NCBI RefSeq assembly: GCF_040250305.1
Contig: NZ_CP158190.1
Span: 3,132,001 to 3,196,000, forward strand
Direction of reading: 5' to 3'
Source: Peribacillus frigoritolerans
GTDB lineage: Bacteria; Bacillota; Bacilli; Bacillales; DSM-1321
Length of the DNA stretch: 64,000 bases
In this document: positions 17,572-25,272 of the stretch, piece after piece
How positions within the stretch are numbered: position 1 is the stretch's first letter
Layout: each line of letters begins with the position of its first letter
Position numbers and translations under genes: made by a program
Notes under the pieces: generated by a model
The model's database searches: none
What the model was told of the DNA's origin: nothing
The model's input: the letters and a program-made list of their open reading frames with translations, nothing else

Positions 17572-18003
17572 TTAATGGTATCGAAACCAAACAAACCATC
17601 CTTTTTCCTTACTTTTAGCTAAAAATATTTGACCTTGGGCTAAGTTAGCTCCAGGTGCTTTGGGGAAATCTAAACGTACAAGCCAGGATTTTTCAGCAAT
17701 TTCTTTGCCACAAAAGGTCTTTGCCATTCCAAAATAATCTTCTTCATTTTTATTGCCAACTGTTTTAGGAAAAGGTGTGGCAGTTACTACATTCCACATA
17801 GTATATATGTCCGGAAATTCATTTAATTTTCCATAAGTTTTTGGTATTAAAGTATTTAACACTTTTATTACCTCTTTTTTATCCTTAATCGATGTTTTCT
17901 CTAATTCACTTAACACAGGACATTCTTTAGGTTGTGCGTATCCTTGAATTGAACCAAAAAACAACATCGGAATGGTCATAATCAATATATATAGCATTTT
18001 CAT
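17572..18003 (-). CDS. Small exported hypothetical protein
   Basis: Not recognised. A signal peptide (MKMLYILIMTIPMLFFGSI, cleavage likely after YAQ) leads to a mature domain of about 120 residues with VIKVLNTLIPKTYGKL, MWNVVTATPFP and a Cys pair (CPVL and FCGKEI) that could form a disulfide outside the cell. ATG 18003 with GAGGTG upstream is preferred over the GTG at 18012. One gene between two attC-like sites. Confidence 0.7.
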   Translation of the reverse strand: MKMLYILIMTIPMLFFGSIQGYAQPKECPVLSELEKTSIKDKKEVIKVLNTLIPKTYGKLNEFPDIYTMWNVVTATPFPKTVGNKNEEDYFGMAKTFCGKEIAEKSWLVRLDFPKAPGANLAQGQIFLAKSKEKGWFVWFRYH

Positions 18004-18084
18004 AAAACTCACCTCAGAAGTTATCTTTCCTCAATTTTAAGAAAAGTAGTCCGGTTTTTAGGTGTAATAGCTCAATTGTTATGC

Positions 18085-18163
18085 AACTAACCTGCCACGT
18101 TAGTGCCATAAGAAAAAGGCTGCCGCAGCAACCCCTATGATTGAAGTAAAGCACCTGTTAATT
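18085..18163 (-). repeat. attC-like cassette site, copy 10
   Basis: AACTAAC-CTGCCAC-GTTAGTGCC, hairpin GGCTGC-CGCA-GCAACC, GAAGTAAA-GCACCT-GTTAATT. Confidence 0.82.
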
Positions 18164-18181
18164 GAGTAAAAGGTAATAATT

Positions 18182-18591
18182 TTATTGAGACAAATGTTTG
18201 TAATCCAATATTTCTATCTTAAAACCATGATTACATTTCAGTTGATTAAGTTTTTCACTGTCACAGGATGGAGATATTCTTAATTTAACTTGGTCGTCTA
18301 CATATTCAAATGGTTTATTACGTTCGGAAGAGACTTGAATTTTTAAATCGACATCGTAAGAATGATTTGCATTGTAACTTATGCCAACAATCCTTTCCAT
18401 TGCCAACTCAAATTATGTCCGTACTCTTTTTTAATTTTCTTATCTAAAGTTGGAAACACAATGTCCCCCAAAATATCCTCTGTTGTGACATACCCACCTT
18501 CCACTTTTGGAACGGTTTCTGCATTAACATTTTGTAAAGGAGCAAAAGCAGCTAATAAAAATCCTAATAGGATTAAGTATTTTTTAATCAT
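18182..18591 (-). pseudogene. Exported DUF3888-like protein, single frameshift
   Basis: Signal peptide MIKKYLILLGFLLAAF, then EDILGDIVFPTLDKKIKKEYG, then a one-base shift near 18385-18400, after which the other frame continues IVGISYNANHSYDVDLKIQV and ends FKIEILDYKHL. A missing A in GGA-ATT would restore one protein of about 136 residues. It resembles the DUF3888-like exported proteins of this array (20406-21092). Either a recent pseudogene or a sequencing error. Confidence 0.65.
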
Positions 18592-18648
18592 CCACATACA
18601 CCTCATTTTATATTTACTTCTATTATTCACAATTTGTTCTTCTTTATT

Positions 18649-18716
18649 AAACTAAACCAATAAAAAAAGGAACTGCTGTTCAGTTCCAGTGGTTCAAAAT
18701 AAAGTACACTTAAGTC
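18649..18716 (-). repeat. attC-like site, diverged (copy 11)
   Basis: AACTAAACC, AATAAAAAAAGG, hairpin GGAACTG-ctgtt-CAGTTCC, AAAGTACACTTAAGTCG. The boxes are weak but the hairpin keeps full pairing with a sequence unlike other copies. Confidence 0.55.
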
Positions 18717-18731
18717 GAAGCAAAAAATTGC

Positions 18732-19533
18732 AACCTCAATTATCAAGATAATATATATTTGGTTCCTTTTTTTTAGTTACATAAACGTTCATATTTCCTA
18801 AAGATTTATCATTTAAAAATAGTTGCAATTCCCAAATACCTGACTCGTTGAATTTAATTGAAGTGGATGATACAGATACAGGAAAATTAAAATTAATTTC
18901 TATATCTTTTTCTATATCTTCTTCATTATTTTCATTAATACTAACTGGCTTTGGGGCATAATTTTTAGGTAATTCTTTTATAGGTGTCTCTTTTTTAACT
19001 ATCTCTCCTTTAGCTATAATACTCTTACCACTTTCATCTTGAACGGCTTTTACCTTTAACTCACCTAACGGAAGCTGTTCATCCATTGTCCAAAAAAGCC
19101 ATTCCAACTTAATTTCTTTATCCATTATCAAAGGTTTATCGAAATAACCAAATTTCCGATTTTCACCCCTTATTTCATATACCATTATTACATCGTTTAC
19201 TTTTTCATTTAGTGTGAATGTTGGTGTTTGTATTGAGTGTTGGTTAGGTGAATTAATGTTAGAACTTGAATTTGATTTAATACCTTGTTCCTTTAGGGCA
19301 TCTTGTACTTCTGCTTTTGCAACATTGTCATTCTTTTGATTGGAAGAACAACCAAACAATAAAACTGACGAAAAAACTATAACAACAAAATAGTGTATTT
19401 TCATTATTTCTCCTTTCAGATTTAGGTTTAATATTATTGACGTTATAAGTCCACTATAGTTTCAATTTTATGGTATAAATTTACACATTAGTCCTCATTT
19501 CGTTATGGAACTTCCCTGCCCCGTTAGTGCCAT
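18732..19533 (-). repeat. Duplicated cassette, copy A
   Basis: Nearly identical to 22956-23757 at a constant offset of 4224 bp. It contains the lipoprotein gene, its upstream region and the left arm of the next attC-like site. Similarity stops within the sites on either side. Confidence 0.9.
18736..19404 (-). CDS. Hypothetical lipoprotein (222 aa), copy A
   Basis: Not recognised beyond its export signal: MKIHYFVVIVFSSVLLFGC is a lipobox with Cys at about residue 19, then an Asn/Ser/Lys-rich linker. The C-terminal half is beta-rich (DVIMVYEIRGENRKFGYF, KLEWLFWTMDEQLPLGEL, SIKFNESGIWELQLFLND), like an immunoglobulin-type fold on the cell surface. AAAGGAGAAAT precedes the ATG. It is almost identical to 22960-23628 except near the C-terminus (TKKKEPNIYYL against TKENEANIYYL). 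Confidence 0.75.
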   Translation of the reverse strand: MKIHYFVVIVFSSVLLFGCSSNQKNDNVAKAEVQDALKEQGIKSNSSSNINSPNQHSIQTPTFTLNEKVNDVIMVYEIRGENRKFGYFDKPLIMDKEIKLEWLFWTMDEQLPLGELKVKAVQDESGKSIIAKGEIVKKETPIKELPKNYAPKPVSINENNEEDIEKDIEINFNFPVSVSSTSIKFNESGIWELQLFLNDKSLGNMNVYVTKKKEPNIYYLDN

Positions 19534-19587
19534 AAGAAAAAGGCTGCCACAGCAACCTCTGTTAATGAACTAAAGCACCCGTTAGCC
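19509..19587 (-). repeat. attC-like cassette site, copy 12
   Basis: AACTTCC-CTGCCCC-GTTAGTGCC, hairpin GGCTGC-CACA-GCAACC, GAACTAAA-GCACCC-GTTAGCC. Confidence 0.85.
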
Positions 19588-19796
19588 ATCCATGAATCGT
19601 AAAAATCGGCGATTCACCACAAAGAATGAAAATAGTCAGGAAAGTCAATACTGATACTGACATTTATCCAGTCAACCCTAATACATAGACAAATTAATTA
19701 ACTCTCTACGCTTTTTTTAAACGATTGAGCAAGGTCTTCTTAAGTATTGTCATTTTTCATTTTTAAAGAAACTTATTTTCATGGTAGTTCAACAAG
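19567..19796. repeat. 230-bp non-coding repeat, copy 1
   Basis: About 90% identical by eye to 21823-22054. It runs from the right arm of an attC-like site (GAACTAAAGCACCC) through GCCATCCATGAATCG to ATTTTCATGGTAGTTCAAC. It forms the 3' flank of two unrelated genes (123 aa and 134 aa). A short third match (TATTTTCATGGTAGTTTAA) is at about 4422-4440. Confidence 0.85.
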
Positions 19797-19801
19797 ATTT
19801 T

Positions 19802-20173
19802 TTAGTTCTCTTGTCTACATTGTATAAAGCTTTCTTTTTCAGAAATACCTTTTTGTATTGTAACTTTATTGATTTTTACATCATTTTCAGGAGTATCAGT
19901 CAACGTGATATTGATTTTATCATAGGGAACATCGCCATGATGCCCATTATAGTTTAAAGCACTTGCATAAACTTTATGTCTACGCGTGTCACCTTCTATT
20001 CTTTCGATTTTATCTATTTTTGGACACAAGATAAAATCCGAGTAAGTTTTGTCAAGGTTGAAATAGTACCGAGAATATAAAGTTTCTTCTAGCAATTCAT
20101 TTTTTGGAGCTCCATACCACCCTACTAAGAATAATCCAATAAACACCATGACTAATATGACTAATTTTCCCAC
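19802..20173 (-). CDS. Small membrane-anchored hypothetical protein (123 aa)
   Basis: Not recognised. An N-terminal membrane segment (LVILVMVFIGLFLVGWYG) is followed by a soluble extracellular part with CPKIDKIERIEGDTRRHKV and GHHGDVPYDKINITL. The start is GTG 20173 with AGAGGTGAT upstream. It could be an uncleaved anchor or a signal peptide. The 230-bp repeat and then an attC-like site follow the stop. Confidence 0.65.
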   Translation of the reverse strand: MGKLVILVMVFIGLFLVGWYGAPKNELLEETLYSRYYFNLDKTYSDFILCPKIDKIERIEGDTRRHKVYASALNYNGHHGDVPYDKINITLTDTPENDVKINKVTIQKGISEKESFIQCRQEN

Positions 20174-20305
20174 GAAATATTATCACCTCTGGATGTAAGT
20201 GTTATAGATATTTTCCCATCTTATTAAAATTAAATACCTTATTAACAGCTACAAACGAGTTAGTTTCCGATATAAAAAATATATCGTTTAACATCCTCAT
20301 TGTTG

Positions 20306-20386
20306 AACTATCCTGTCCCCGTTTTGTTGCATAAGAAAAAGAGCTGAACGTCACAGCTCTTAAAAAAACTATTGCACCTGTTAGGT
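20306..20386 (-). repeat. attC-like cassette site, copy 13
   Basis: AACTATC-CTGTCCCC-GTTTTGTTGC, hairpin AGAGCTG...CAGCTCT as in copy 8, ATTGCACC-TGTTAGGT. Confidence 0.8.
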
Positions 20387-20405
20387 CTATAAGGTGTTTT
20401 GTATT

Positions 20406-21092
20406 TTAATGGGCTTCTAATGGTATTTTTCCAATATCCGAAACGTCGTTATGCTCGTACTTTATCACTTCAAAACCTGGGATTCGTAAAGTAATTGTAT
20501 CGAAACCGTACGGTGGCATTTTAGGTCCTTCATAAGTAACAATCTGAATTGTTATATCGTATTTATCATCGAATTCATCACGAACAATATCAATAACTCT
20601 TTCCGAATCAAAAAGTCTTGATTCACCATAATACTTCTTTGTTGCATTGAGTATCTCTGTTCCGATAGCCCTCAAAAATGCCTGTTCGAGTATAACTTCA
20701 CTACCGACCGTAGGAAGTTTCTTTTTCTCAGTTTTAACGACTTTCCAAACGGTATTTTCTTTTTTTAGTGTATATAACAGATTTAATCCATCTAACTTGA
20801 CTGCATGTATATAAGCAATGTTTTCTTTAACATAAATCCTTGGCTCTCTAACCCATGTCCATATATCACCCTGTAATACGGATAATACTGCCTTACCTAG
20901 AAGTGAAACTTGTCCCTTATCATTATAGAAGGGAAATTCTCTGAAGAAATATATATCTTTAACCCCGTTTAAATCAATATCGAAATAATACTTATTAATA
21001 AATTCTTGACTTGGTGCTTCTTGCTTTGCAAAAACAGCAGTATTATTTATAAAAAACAAGATACAGAAAATTACAAATAGTTTTTTCTTCAA
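20406..21092 (-). CDS. Exported DUF3888-like protein (228 aa)
   Basis: Secreted or surface protein: signal peptide KKKLFVIFCILFFINNTAVF cleaved near AKQEA. The C-terminal half matches what I know of DUF3888: EVILEQAFLRAIGTEI, NATKKYYGES, TIQIVTYEGPKMPPYGFDT, ITLRIPGFEVIKYEH. The N-terminal half (LNGVKDIYFFREFPFYNDKG) is an additional domain I do not recognise. The start is TTG 21092 with TAGGTGG upstream. Function of the family is unknown to me. Members recur in this array at 18182-18591 and as a remnant at 32185-32402. Confidence 0.7.
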   Translation of the reverse strand: MKKKLFVIFCILFFINNTAVFAKQEAPSQEFINKYYFDIDLNGVKDIYFFREFPFYNDKGQVSLLGKAVLSVLQGDIWTWVREPRIYVKENIAYIHAVKLDGLNLLYTLKKENTVWKVVKTEKKKLPTVGSEVILEQAFLRAIGTEILNATKKYYGESRLFDSERVIDIVRDEFDDKYDITIQIVTYEGPKMPPYGFDTITLRIPGFEVIKYEHNDVSDIGKIPLEAH

Positions 21093-21143
21093 TAAGAACC
21101 ACCTACTTTTAATTTTGTAGGTATCTTTCCCAAAAGCTTCTTC

Positions 21144-21223
21144 AACTATCCTGCCCCTCTAGTTCCGTAAGAAAAAAGGTTGCCGCAGCAACCTTCCTTA
21201 TTGACATAAAGCGCCTGTTAGTT
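21144..21223 (-). repeat. attC-like cassette site, copy 14
   Basis: AACTATC-CTGCCCC-TCTAGTTCC, hairpin AAGGTTGC-CGCA-GCAACCTT, GACATAAA-GCGCCT-GTTAGTT. Its polarity is minus although the adjacent gene at 21283 is on the plus strand, one of the few exceptions. Confidence 0.82.
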
Positions 21224-21282
21224 CAAAACATATTCCATTCCATTTTGGGCAAAGTAACTGTAACTAAAACAAGGAGGTAGTT

Positions 21283-21780
21283 ATGGTTAAGAAAACGATA
21301 CTTGCTATATGTACATTATTTCTTTTGAACATAGTCCCACCAACTCTAGAGGCAAAAGCTTTAACCTTTGGTGAATTACCAACCAAACAAACATCGAAAC
21401 AATGGTCAGTTCAAGTAGGCGAAGCTGAACAAGGTAAGGGGTTAGTAAAGCCCGAAAAGGGAAAATTTCATACTTACTCTTTAGAGGTTGATAACATTGG
21501 TAAGGATGTATTATCTGCTGAAATTAATATGTTTAGAAATGAACCTAATTCTACGACGAAGTTTTCACTTTTTAGTTGTCCTGGTGAAGAGGATTGTAAT
21601 AAAAACAACTTTGAAGAAGCGATTTCTTTAGCAAAACAAATGAATGATGGGTATCCGCATAAATTCAGCAATTTCCTTTTGGCTGAAAAAGCAACCGAAT
21701 TGGAAGTGGAAATTGTTTGGACTGAAAAGGGTAGCGAAGGTAGACCTTTAAAAGAAACATTTACATTCACTGCTGAATAA
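21283..21780 (+). CDS. Exported hypothetical protein (165 aa)
   Basis: Not recognised. Signal peptide KTILAICTLFLLNIVPPT, cleavage near LEAKA, then a beta-rich domain (TYSLEVDNIGKDVLSAEI) with CPGEEDCNKNNFEEA, where the Cys pair may bond, and a tail GRPLKETFTFTAE. CAAGGAGGTAG precedes the ATG. A decayed copy of its 3' end lies inverted at 32059-32187. Its terminator hairpin merges with the next attC-like half-site. Confidence 0.7.
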   Translation: MVKKTILAICTLFLLNIVPPTLEAKALTFGELPTKQTSKQWSVQVGEAEQGKGLVKPEKGKFHTYSLEVDNIGKDVLSAEINMFRNEPNSTTKFSLFSCPGEEDCNKNNFEEAISLAKQMNDGYPHKFSNFLLAEKATELEVEIVWTEKGSEGRPLKETFTFTAE

Positions 21781-21789
21781 CAAAAAGAC

Positions 21790-21843
21790 AAAAAGACCAA
21801 AATAATCGGTCTTTTTGTTGTTGAACTAACGCACCCGTTAGCC
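21790..21843 (-). repeat. attC-like half-site fused to a terminator (copy 15)
   Basis: AAAAAGACC-aaaataatc-GGTCTTTTT, the terminator of the plus-strand gene, runs into GAACTAAC-GCACCC-GTTAGCC. The CTGCCCC block is absent. The half-site serves the minus-strand gene at 22078-22482. Confidence 0.7.
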
Positions 21844-22054
21844 ATCCATGAATCGCAAAAATCGACGATTCACCACAAAGAATGGAAATGGTTAGGAAGT
21901 GTCAATACTGATACTGACCTTAATCCAGTCAACCCTAATCCATAGACTAATTAATTAACGCTCTCCTCTTTTTTTAAAACGATTGAGCAGGGTCTTCTTA
22001 ATTATTGTCATTTTTCATTCTTAAAGAAACTTATTTTCATGGTAGTTCAACAAG
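21823..22054. repeat. 230-bp non-coding repeat, copy 2
   Basis: Second copy of 19567-19796, with the same start at the right arm of an attC-like site and the same end at GGTAGTTCAACAAG. Confidence 0.85.
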
Positions 22055-22077
22055 AAAAGGATTCAAATAGGTTAGTT

Positions 22078-22482
22078 TTACCCTGTTACCACGGTTACTT
22101 TTGGTTCTTCACAAGAAATAACATCAATCATGTGATTTAAGCAGGGAAACTGATAATGGATGTAATTTTCAGAGGGACATAAATCTTCTCGTTCATTCGT
22201 GGCTATTTTTATAAAATCCAAATACCTTGACTTGGTATATATCCGAAATAGCTCTCCCTTTGATATTTCAGAGTTATCTATAGAATATGAAAAACATTCA
22301 TCGATAACAGAATATGAAATATATGATTCAAATTCTAATTGCACCATAGGTAAATCGATGTTGAACGTGCTTCTATTAATAAGCAATCGTAATGAATTTT
22401 CTTTGGGTTCTATTATTTTTTCCAAATAAATATATCCTTTCTCTTGCATCAATTCCTTAAAATCCACTTCATTATCACTCAT
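22078..22482 (-). CDS. Hypothetical protein (134 aa)
   Basis: Not recognised. Soluble, acidic (EVDFKELMQEKGYIYLEKII, SISYS-like beta segments, LCPSENYIHYQFPCLNH), with no signal peptide. Only a weak SD precedes ATG 22482. The 3' flank is the 230-bp repeat. It may be an immunity-like or unknown cytosolic protein. Base composition matches neighbouring cassettes. Confidence 0.55.
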   Translation of the reverse strand: MSDNEVDFKELMQEKGYIYLEKIIEPKENSLRLLINRSTFNIDLPMVQLEFESYISYSVIDECFSYSIDNSEISKGELFRIYTKSRYLDFIKIATNEREDLCPSENYIHYQFPCLNHMIDVISCEEPKVTVVTG

Positions 22483-22531
22483 TTCTTAATTTGACTATTT
22501 AAATTATACTTCATTTCCCAGTCGTCTTAAT

Positions 22532-22560
22532 AAACTATCCTGCCTCTTTAGTTCAACAAG
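22532..22560 (-). repeat. attC-like half-site (copy 16)
   Basis: AACTATC-CTGCCTC-TTTAGTTCAAC only. The stretch 22561-22866 after it is AT-rich and I see no gene in it. Confidence 0.5.
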
Positions 22561-22866
22561 CCTTATTGTAGAGCTGACATATATTGTGACTTAAAAAGAG
22601 TTATTTTACTATCTGGTTTTTTTTCTTGTTTTTATCCCGAAAATAAGAAATAAGTGCGTCAGCTATGGTAACAAAAATATAAAAAAACTCTAGGAATAGA
22701 TTTAACAATTAACCAGCTCCTTTTAGGTTAATACTTAGTTGTTTAATAATGGTTGATTTTTAATAAATCTTTATAAACAATTTTATGGATTTGAGGTTGT
22801 TATTATGAAGATTCGCGGTAGGAAATTTTAGGTTAAATGAACAGTTTGAGTACACTTCGCTTGATG

Positions 22867-22942
22867 AACTAACCTGCCCCTTTAGTGCCATAAGAAAAAG
22901 AGCTGTTTCCAGCCCCATATAGAAGTAATGAACCTTTAATTG
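22867..22942 (-). repeat. attC-like cassette site, copy 17
   Basis: AACTAAC-CTGCCCC-TTTAGTGCC, hairpin GAGCTGTTTCCAGCCCC, GAAGTAATGAACC-TTTAATTGG. Confidence 0.78.
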
Positions 22943-22955
22943 GATAAAAGATTTA

Positions 22956-23757
22956 AACCTCAATTGTCAAGGTAATATATATTAGCTTCATTTTCTTTAG
23001 TTACATAAACGTTCATATTTCCTAAAGATTTATCATTTAAAAATAGTTGCAATTCCCAAATACCTGACTCGTTGAATTTAATTGAAGTGGATGATACAGA
23101 TACAGGAAAATTAAAATTAATTTCTATATCTTTTTCTATATCTTCTTCATTATTTTCATTAATACTAACTGGCTTTGGGGCATAATTTTTAGGTAATTCT
23201 TTTATAGGTGTCTCTTTTTTAACTATCTCTCCTTTAGCTATAATACTCTTACCACTTTCATCTTGAACGGCTTTTACCTTTAACTCACCTAACGGAAGCT
23301 GTTCATCCATTGTCCAAAAAAGCCATTCCAACTTAATTTCTTTATCCATTATCAAAGGTTTATCGAAATAACCAAATTTCCGATTTTCACCCCTTATTTC
23401 ATATACCATTATTACATCGTTTACTTTTTCATTTAGTGTGAATGTTGGTGTTTGTATTGAGTGTTGGTTAGGTGAATTAATGTTAGAACTTGAATTTGAT
23501 TTAATACCTTGTTCCTTTAGGGCATCTTGTACTTCTGCTTTTGCAACATTGTCATTCTTTTGATTGGAAGAACAACCAAACAATAAAACTGACGAAAAAA
23601 CTATAACAACAAAGTAGTGTATTTTCATTATTTCTCCTTTCAGATTTAGGTTTAATATTATTGACGTTATAAGTCCACTATAGTTTCAATTTTATGGTAT
23701 AAATTTACACATTAGTCCTCATTTCGTTATGGAACTACCCTGCCCCGTTAGTGCCAT
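22956..23757 (-). repeat. Duplicated cassette, copy B
   Basis: Second copy of 18732-19533. The flanking sites carry different central hairpins, so the edges of the duplication fall at the sites. Confidence 0.9.
22960..23628 (-). CDS. Hypothetical lipoprotein (222 aa), copy B
   Basis: Near-identical duplicate of the lipoprotein at 18736-19404, with the same lipobox, linker, beta-rich domain and upstream region. The only amino-acid differences I see are in the last 15 residues, next to the 3' site. That pattern suggests a recent duplication with variation introduced at the site-proximal end. Function unknown. Confidence 0.75.
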   Translation of the reverse strand: MKIHYFVVIVFSSVLLFGCSSNQKNDNVAKAEVQDALKEQGIKSNSSSNINSPNQHSIQTPTFTLNEKVNDVIMVYEIRGENRKFGYFDKPLIMDKEIKLEWLFWTMDEQLPLGELKVKAVQDESGKSIIAKGEIVKKETPIKELPKNYAPKPVSINENNEEDIEKDIEINFNFPVSVSSTSIKFNESGIWELQLFLNDKSLGNMNVYVTKENEANIYYLDN

Positions 23758-23811
23758 ACAAAAAAGGTTGCCGCAGCAACCCCTATGATTGAAGTAAAGC
23801 AACTGTTAGTT
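23733..23811 (-). repeat. attC-like cassette site, copy 18
   Basis: AACTACC-CTGCCCC-GTTAGTGCC, hairpin GGTTGC-CGCA-GCAACC, GAAGTAAA-GCAACT-GTTAGTT. Confidence 0.83.
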
Positions 23812-23827
23812 TAGGTGTATTGTTTTA

Positions 23828-24388
23828 CTAGCTATTTGAAGTGATTATTTTTCCGTTTTTCACTCCAACAAGATTTGCCATTGTCCCTAAAATACAAATA
23901 GAATAGCTTGAGTCTTCTGGAGATGTATAAGTAACTTTTAATTTATCATCAATAGACTCTGAATAAATGTTTTCTATTTCATAATTCTTATTAGAAGAAT
24001 CTGGAGAATAATTTTTAATTATTCCTATAGTCATATGATTAAACGGACTATTAGCTTGTAATTGAAACTCAATAGACACTTTCTGTGATTTTTCTAAATA
24101 CAAAGATTCAAATATAATAACTTCAGCATTATCTATTTCTAAATCAGGAAGTTTGTATTGACCTGTATCATTGTATTTTAATGGAACAAATGTGGAAAAC
24201 CTAAAAAAATCCAGATTAAAATTTTCATTATCACTTTCATTTTGTTCAGGTTTTTCAGAATTCCTTACAGATGATTTATTATCATCTGAGTGTTCTATGT
24301 TATTTGATGACTCACTAGGTGAATTGTTTGTACACCCTACTAATAGAAAAATACTGAGAAAATAAATAACTACTGTTTTATTCACCAT
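23828..24388 (-). CDS. Hypothetical lipoprotein (186 aa)
   Basis: Not recognised. Lipobox FLLVGC with Cys at about residue 19 after VVIYFLSIFLLVG, then a Ser/Asn/Glu-rich linker and a beta-rich domain (DLEIDNAEVIIFESLYL, KVSIEFQLQANSPF, DSSYSICILGTMANLVG). Same general plan as the duplicated 222-aa lipoproteins but no clear sequence match. One gene between two attC-like sites. GGAGG lies 13 nt before ATG 24388, a little far. Confidence 0.7.
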   Translation of the reverse strand: MVNKTVVIYFLSIFLLVGCTNNSPSESSNNIEHSDDNKSSVRNSEKPEQNESDNENFNLDFFRFSTFVPLKYNDTGQYKLPDLEIDNAEVIIFESLYLEKSQKVSIEFQLQANSPFNHMTIGIIKNYSPDSSNKNYEIENIYSESIDDKLKVTYTSPEDSSYSICILGTMANLVGVKNGKIITSNS

Positions 24389-24492
24389 ATGAGATTTTAA
24401 CCTCCGTTTCCTTTTTTTTAAAATTTACATAATTACACCAGATTTTATCATTTATAGGTAGTTAATCCAACTGATAGACTGACTCCCTTATT

Positions 24493-24570
24493 AAAGTAAC
24501 CTACCCCTTTAGCTCCAAGAAAAAGAGCTGCCAAAGCAACTCCATTAATGAAGTAAAGCAACATCTAGTT
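24493..24570 (-). repeat. attC-like cassette site, copy 19
   Basis: AAGTAAC-CTACCCC-TTTAGCTCC, then AGAGCTGCC..., GAAGTAAA-GCAACA-TCTAGTT. It follows the 33-aa gene and overlaps a longer inverted repeat (24533-24588). Confidence 0.7.
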
Positions 24571-24588
24571 CATTAATGGAGTTGCTTT
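24533..24588. repeat. 20-bp perfect inverted repeat
   Basis: AAAGCAACTCCATTAATGAA, 16-bp gap, then its exact complement. The right arm appears to be an inverted copy of the site's central part, so it may be a rearrangement scar. Confidence 0.75.
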
Positions 24589-24626
24589 GTGCAGAGTTGA
24601 CACAAACTGCTCTCTTGTGAAAAAAA

Positions 24627-24655
24627 TAAGGACTAACCAAATTGATTAGTCCTCA
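24627..24655 (-). terminator. Terminator of the 33-aa gene
   Basis: AGGACTAA pairs with TTAGTCCT, followed on the minus strand by TTATTTTTTTC. Confidence 0.75.
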
Positions 24656-24666
24656 TGAAGAAGAAA

Positions 24667-24768
24667 TTAATTGTTGCCCAGTTTTTCTTGGTAATAACTC
24701 CAAGCTGAAATTGCCCATGCCGTTGTTATTTCACCAACAAAAGTAAGTAGTCCAATAACAAGTTCCAT
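24667..24768 (-). CDS. 33-residue small hydrophobic protein
   Basis: MELVIGLLTFVGEITTAWAI followed by SAWSYYQEKLGNN: a single amphipathic or membrane helix with a short polar tail. AAAGGAG sits 9 nt upstream and a strong terminator follows, so it is very likely expressed. It is too short for usual gene callers. It could be a small membrane regulator or a peptide toxin, but I do not recognise it. Confidence 0.65.
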   Translation of the reverse strand: MELVIGLLTFVGEITTAWAISAWSYYQEKLGNN

Positions 24769-24881
24769 AGTTATCAACTCCTTTAATATTATTATATGTG
24801 GTGTTTTATTTCGTTTCCTTTATTTATGTTTGTTTAAAAGCAAAAGTTATTGTGTCACAGTTCAGATAAACTATGTTTTTT

Positions 24882-24912
24882 AAACTAACCCGCCCCTTCA
24901 GTTAAGCAAAAA
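24882..24912 (-). repeat. attC-like half-site (copy 20)
   Basis: AACTAAC-CCGCCCC-TTCAGTTAAGC. The remainder is replaced by IS1595-like end sequences. Confidence 0.55.
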
Positions 24913-24928
24913 AATCAACAACACCCTT

Positions 24929-24985
24929 TAACAGAGCCTTATCTTTTTTAAAGGCTATGTTAAAAGTAAAGGTTGATTTATATAG
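24929..24985. mobile_element. Solo IS1595-type ends
   Basis: TTTAACAGAGCC (right-end type) and, 14 bp on, GGCTATGTTAAAAG (left-end type) with GTTGATTTAT. They match the end of the IS1595-family copy at 29379-29404. No transposase is present here. The rest of 24986-25250 holds no gene and presumably the sigma factor promoter. Confidence 0.5.
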
Positions 24986-25272
24986 CAGACAAGATATAAA
25001 CTCAAAAGATGATGGTTAGATATGGAAACTTTGGTTAAATTGATGTGATAACGTGAAGTTTTCAACTTAATCTAACGGAGAGATTAATTCATTAAAGTTA
25101 TGGAATGGTTAGTTACTAGTAAATTTATTCCCCCGAAATAATTCAACGCTATGCAATTATTTACAATTAATTCTAAATTATTTTAAATTAATATCTTTTT
25201 TTATTTTAAAATATTGTAACCTTTTGGATTCTTATTCGATTAATAATTGAACACAAAAAAGGAGGGGTATTT

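Noticed and set aside
22760..22963. 67-aa minus-strand frame
   Set aside because: It runs through an attC-like site, has no SD, and its translation shows no protein-like pattern.
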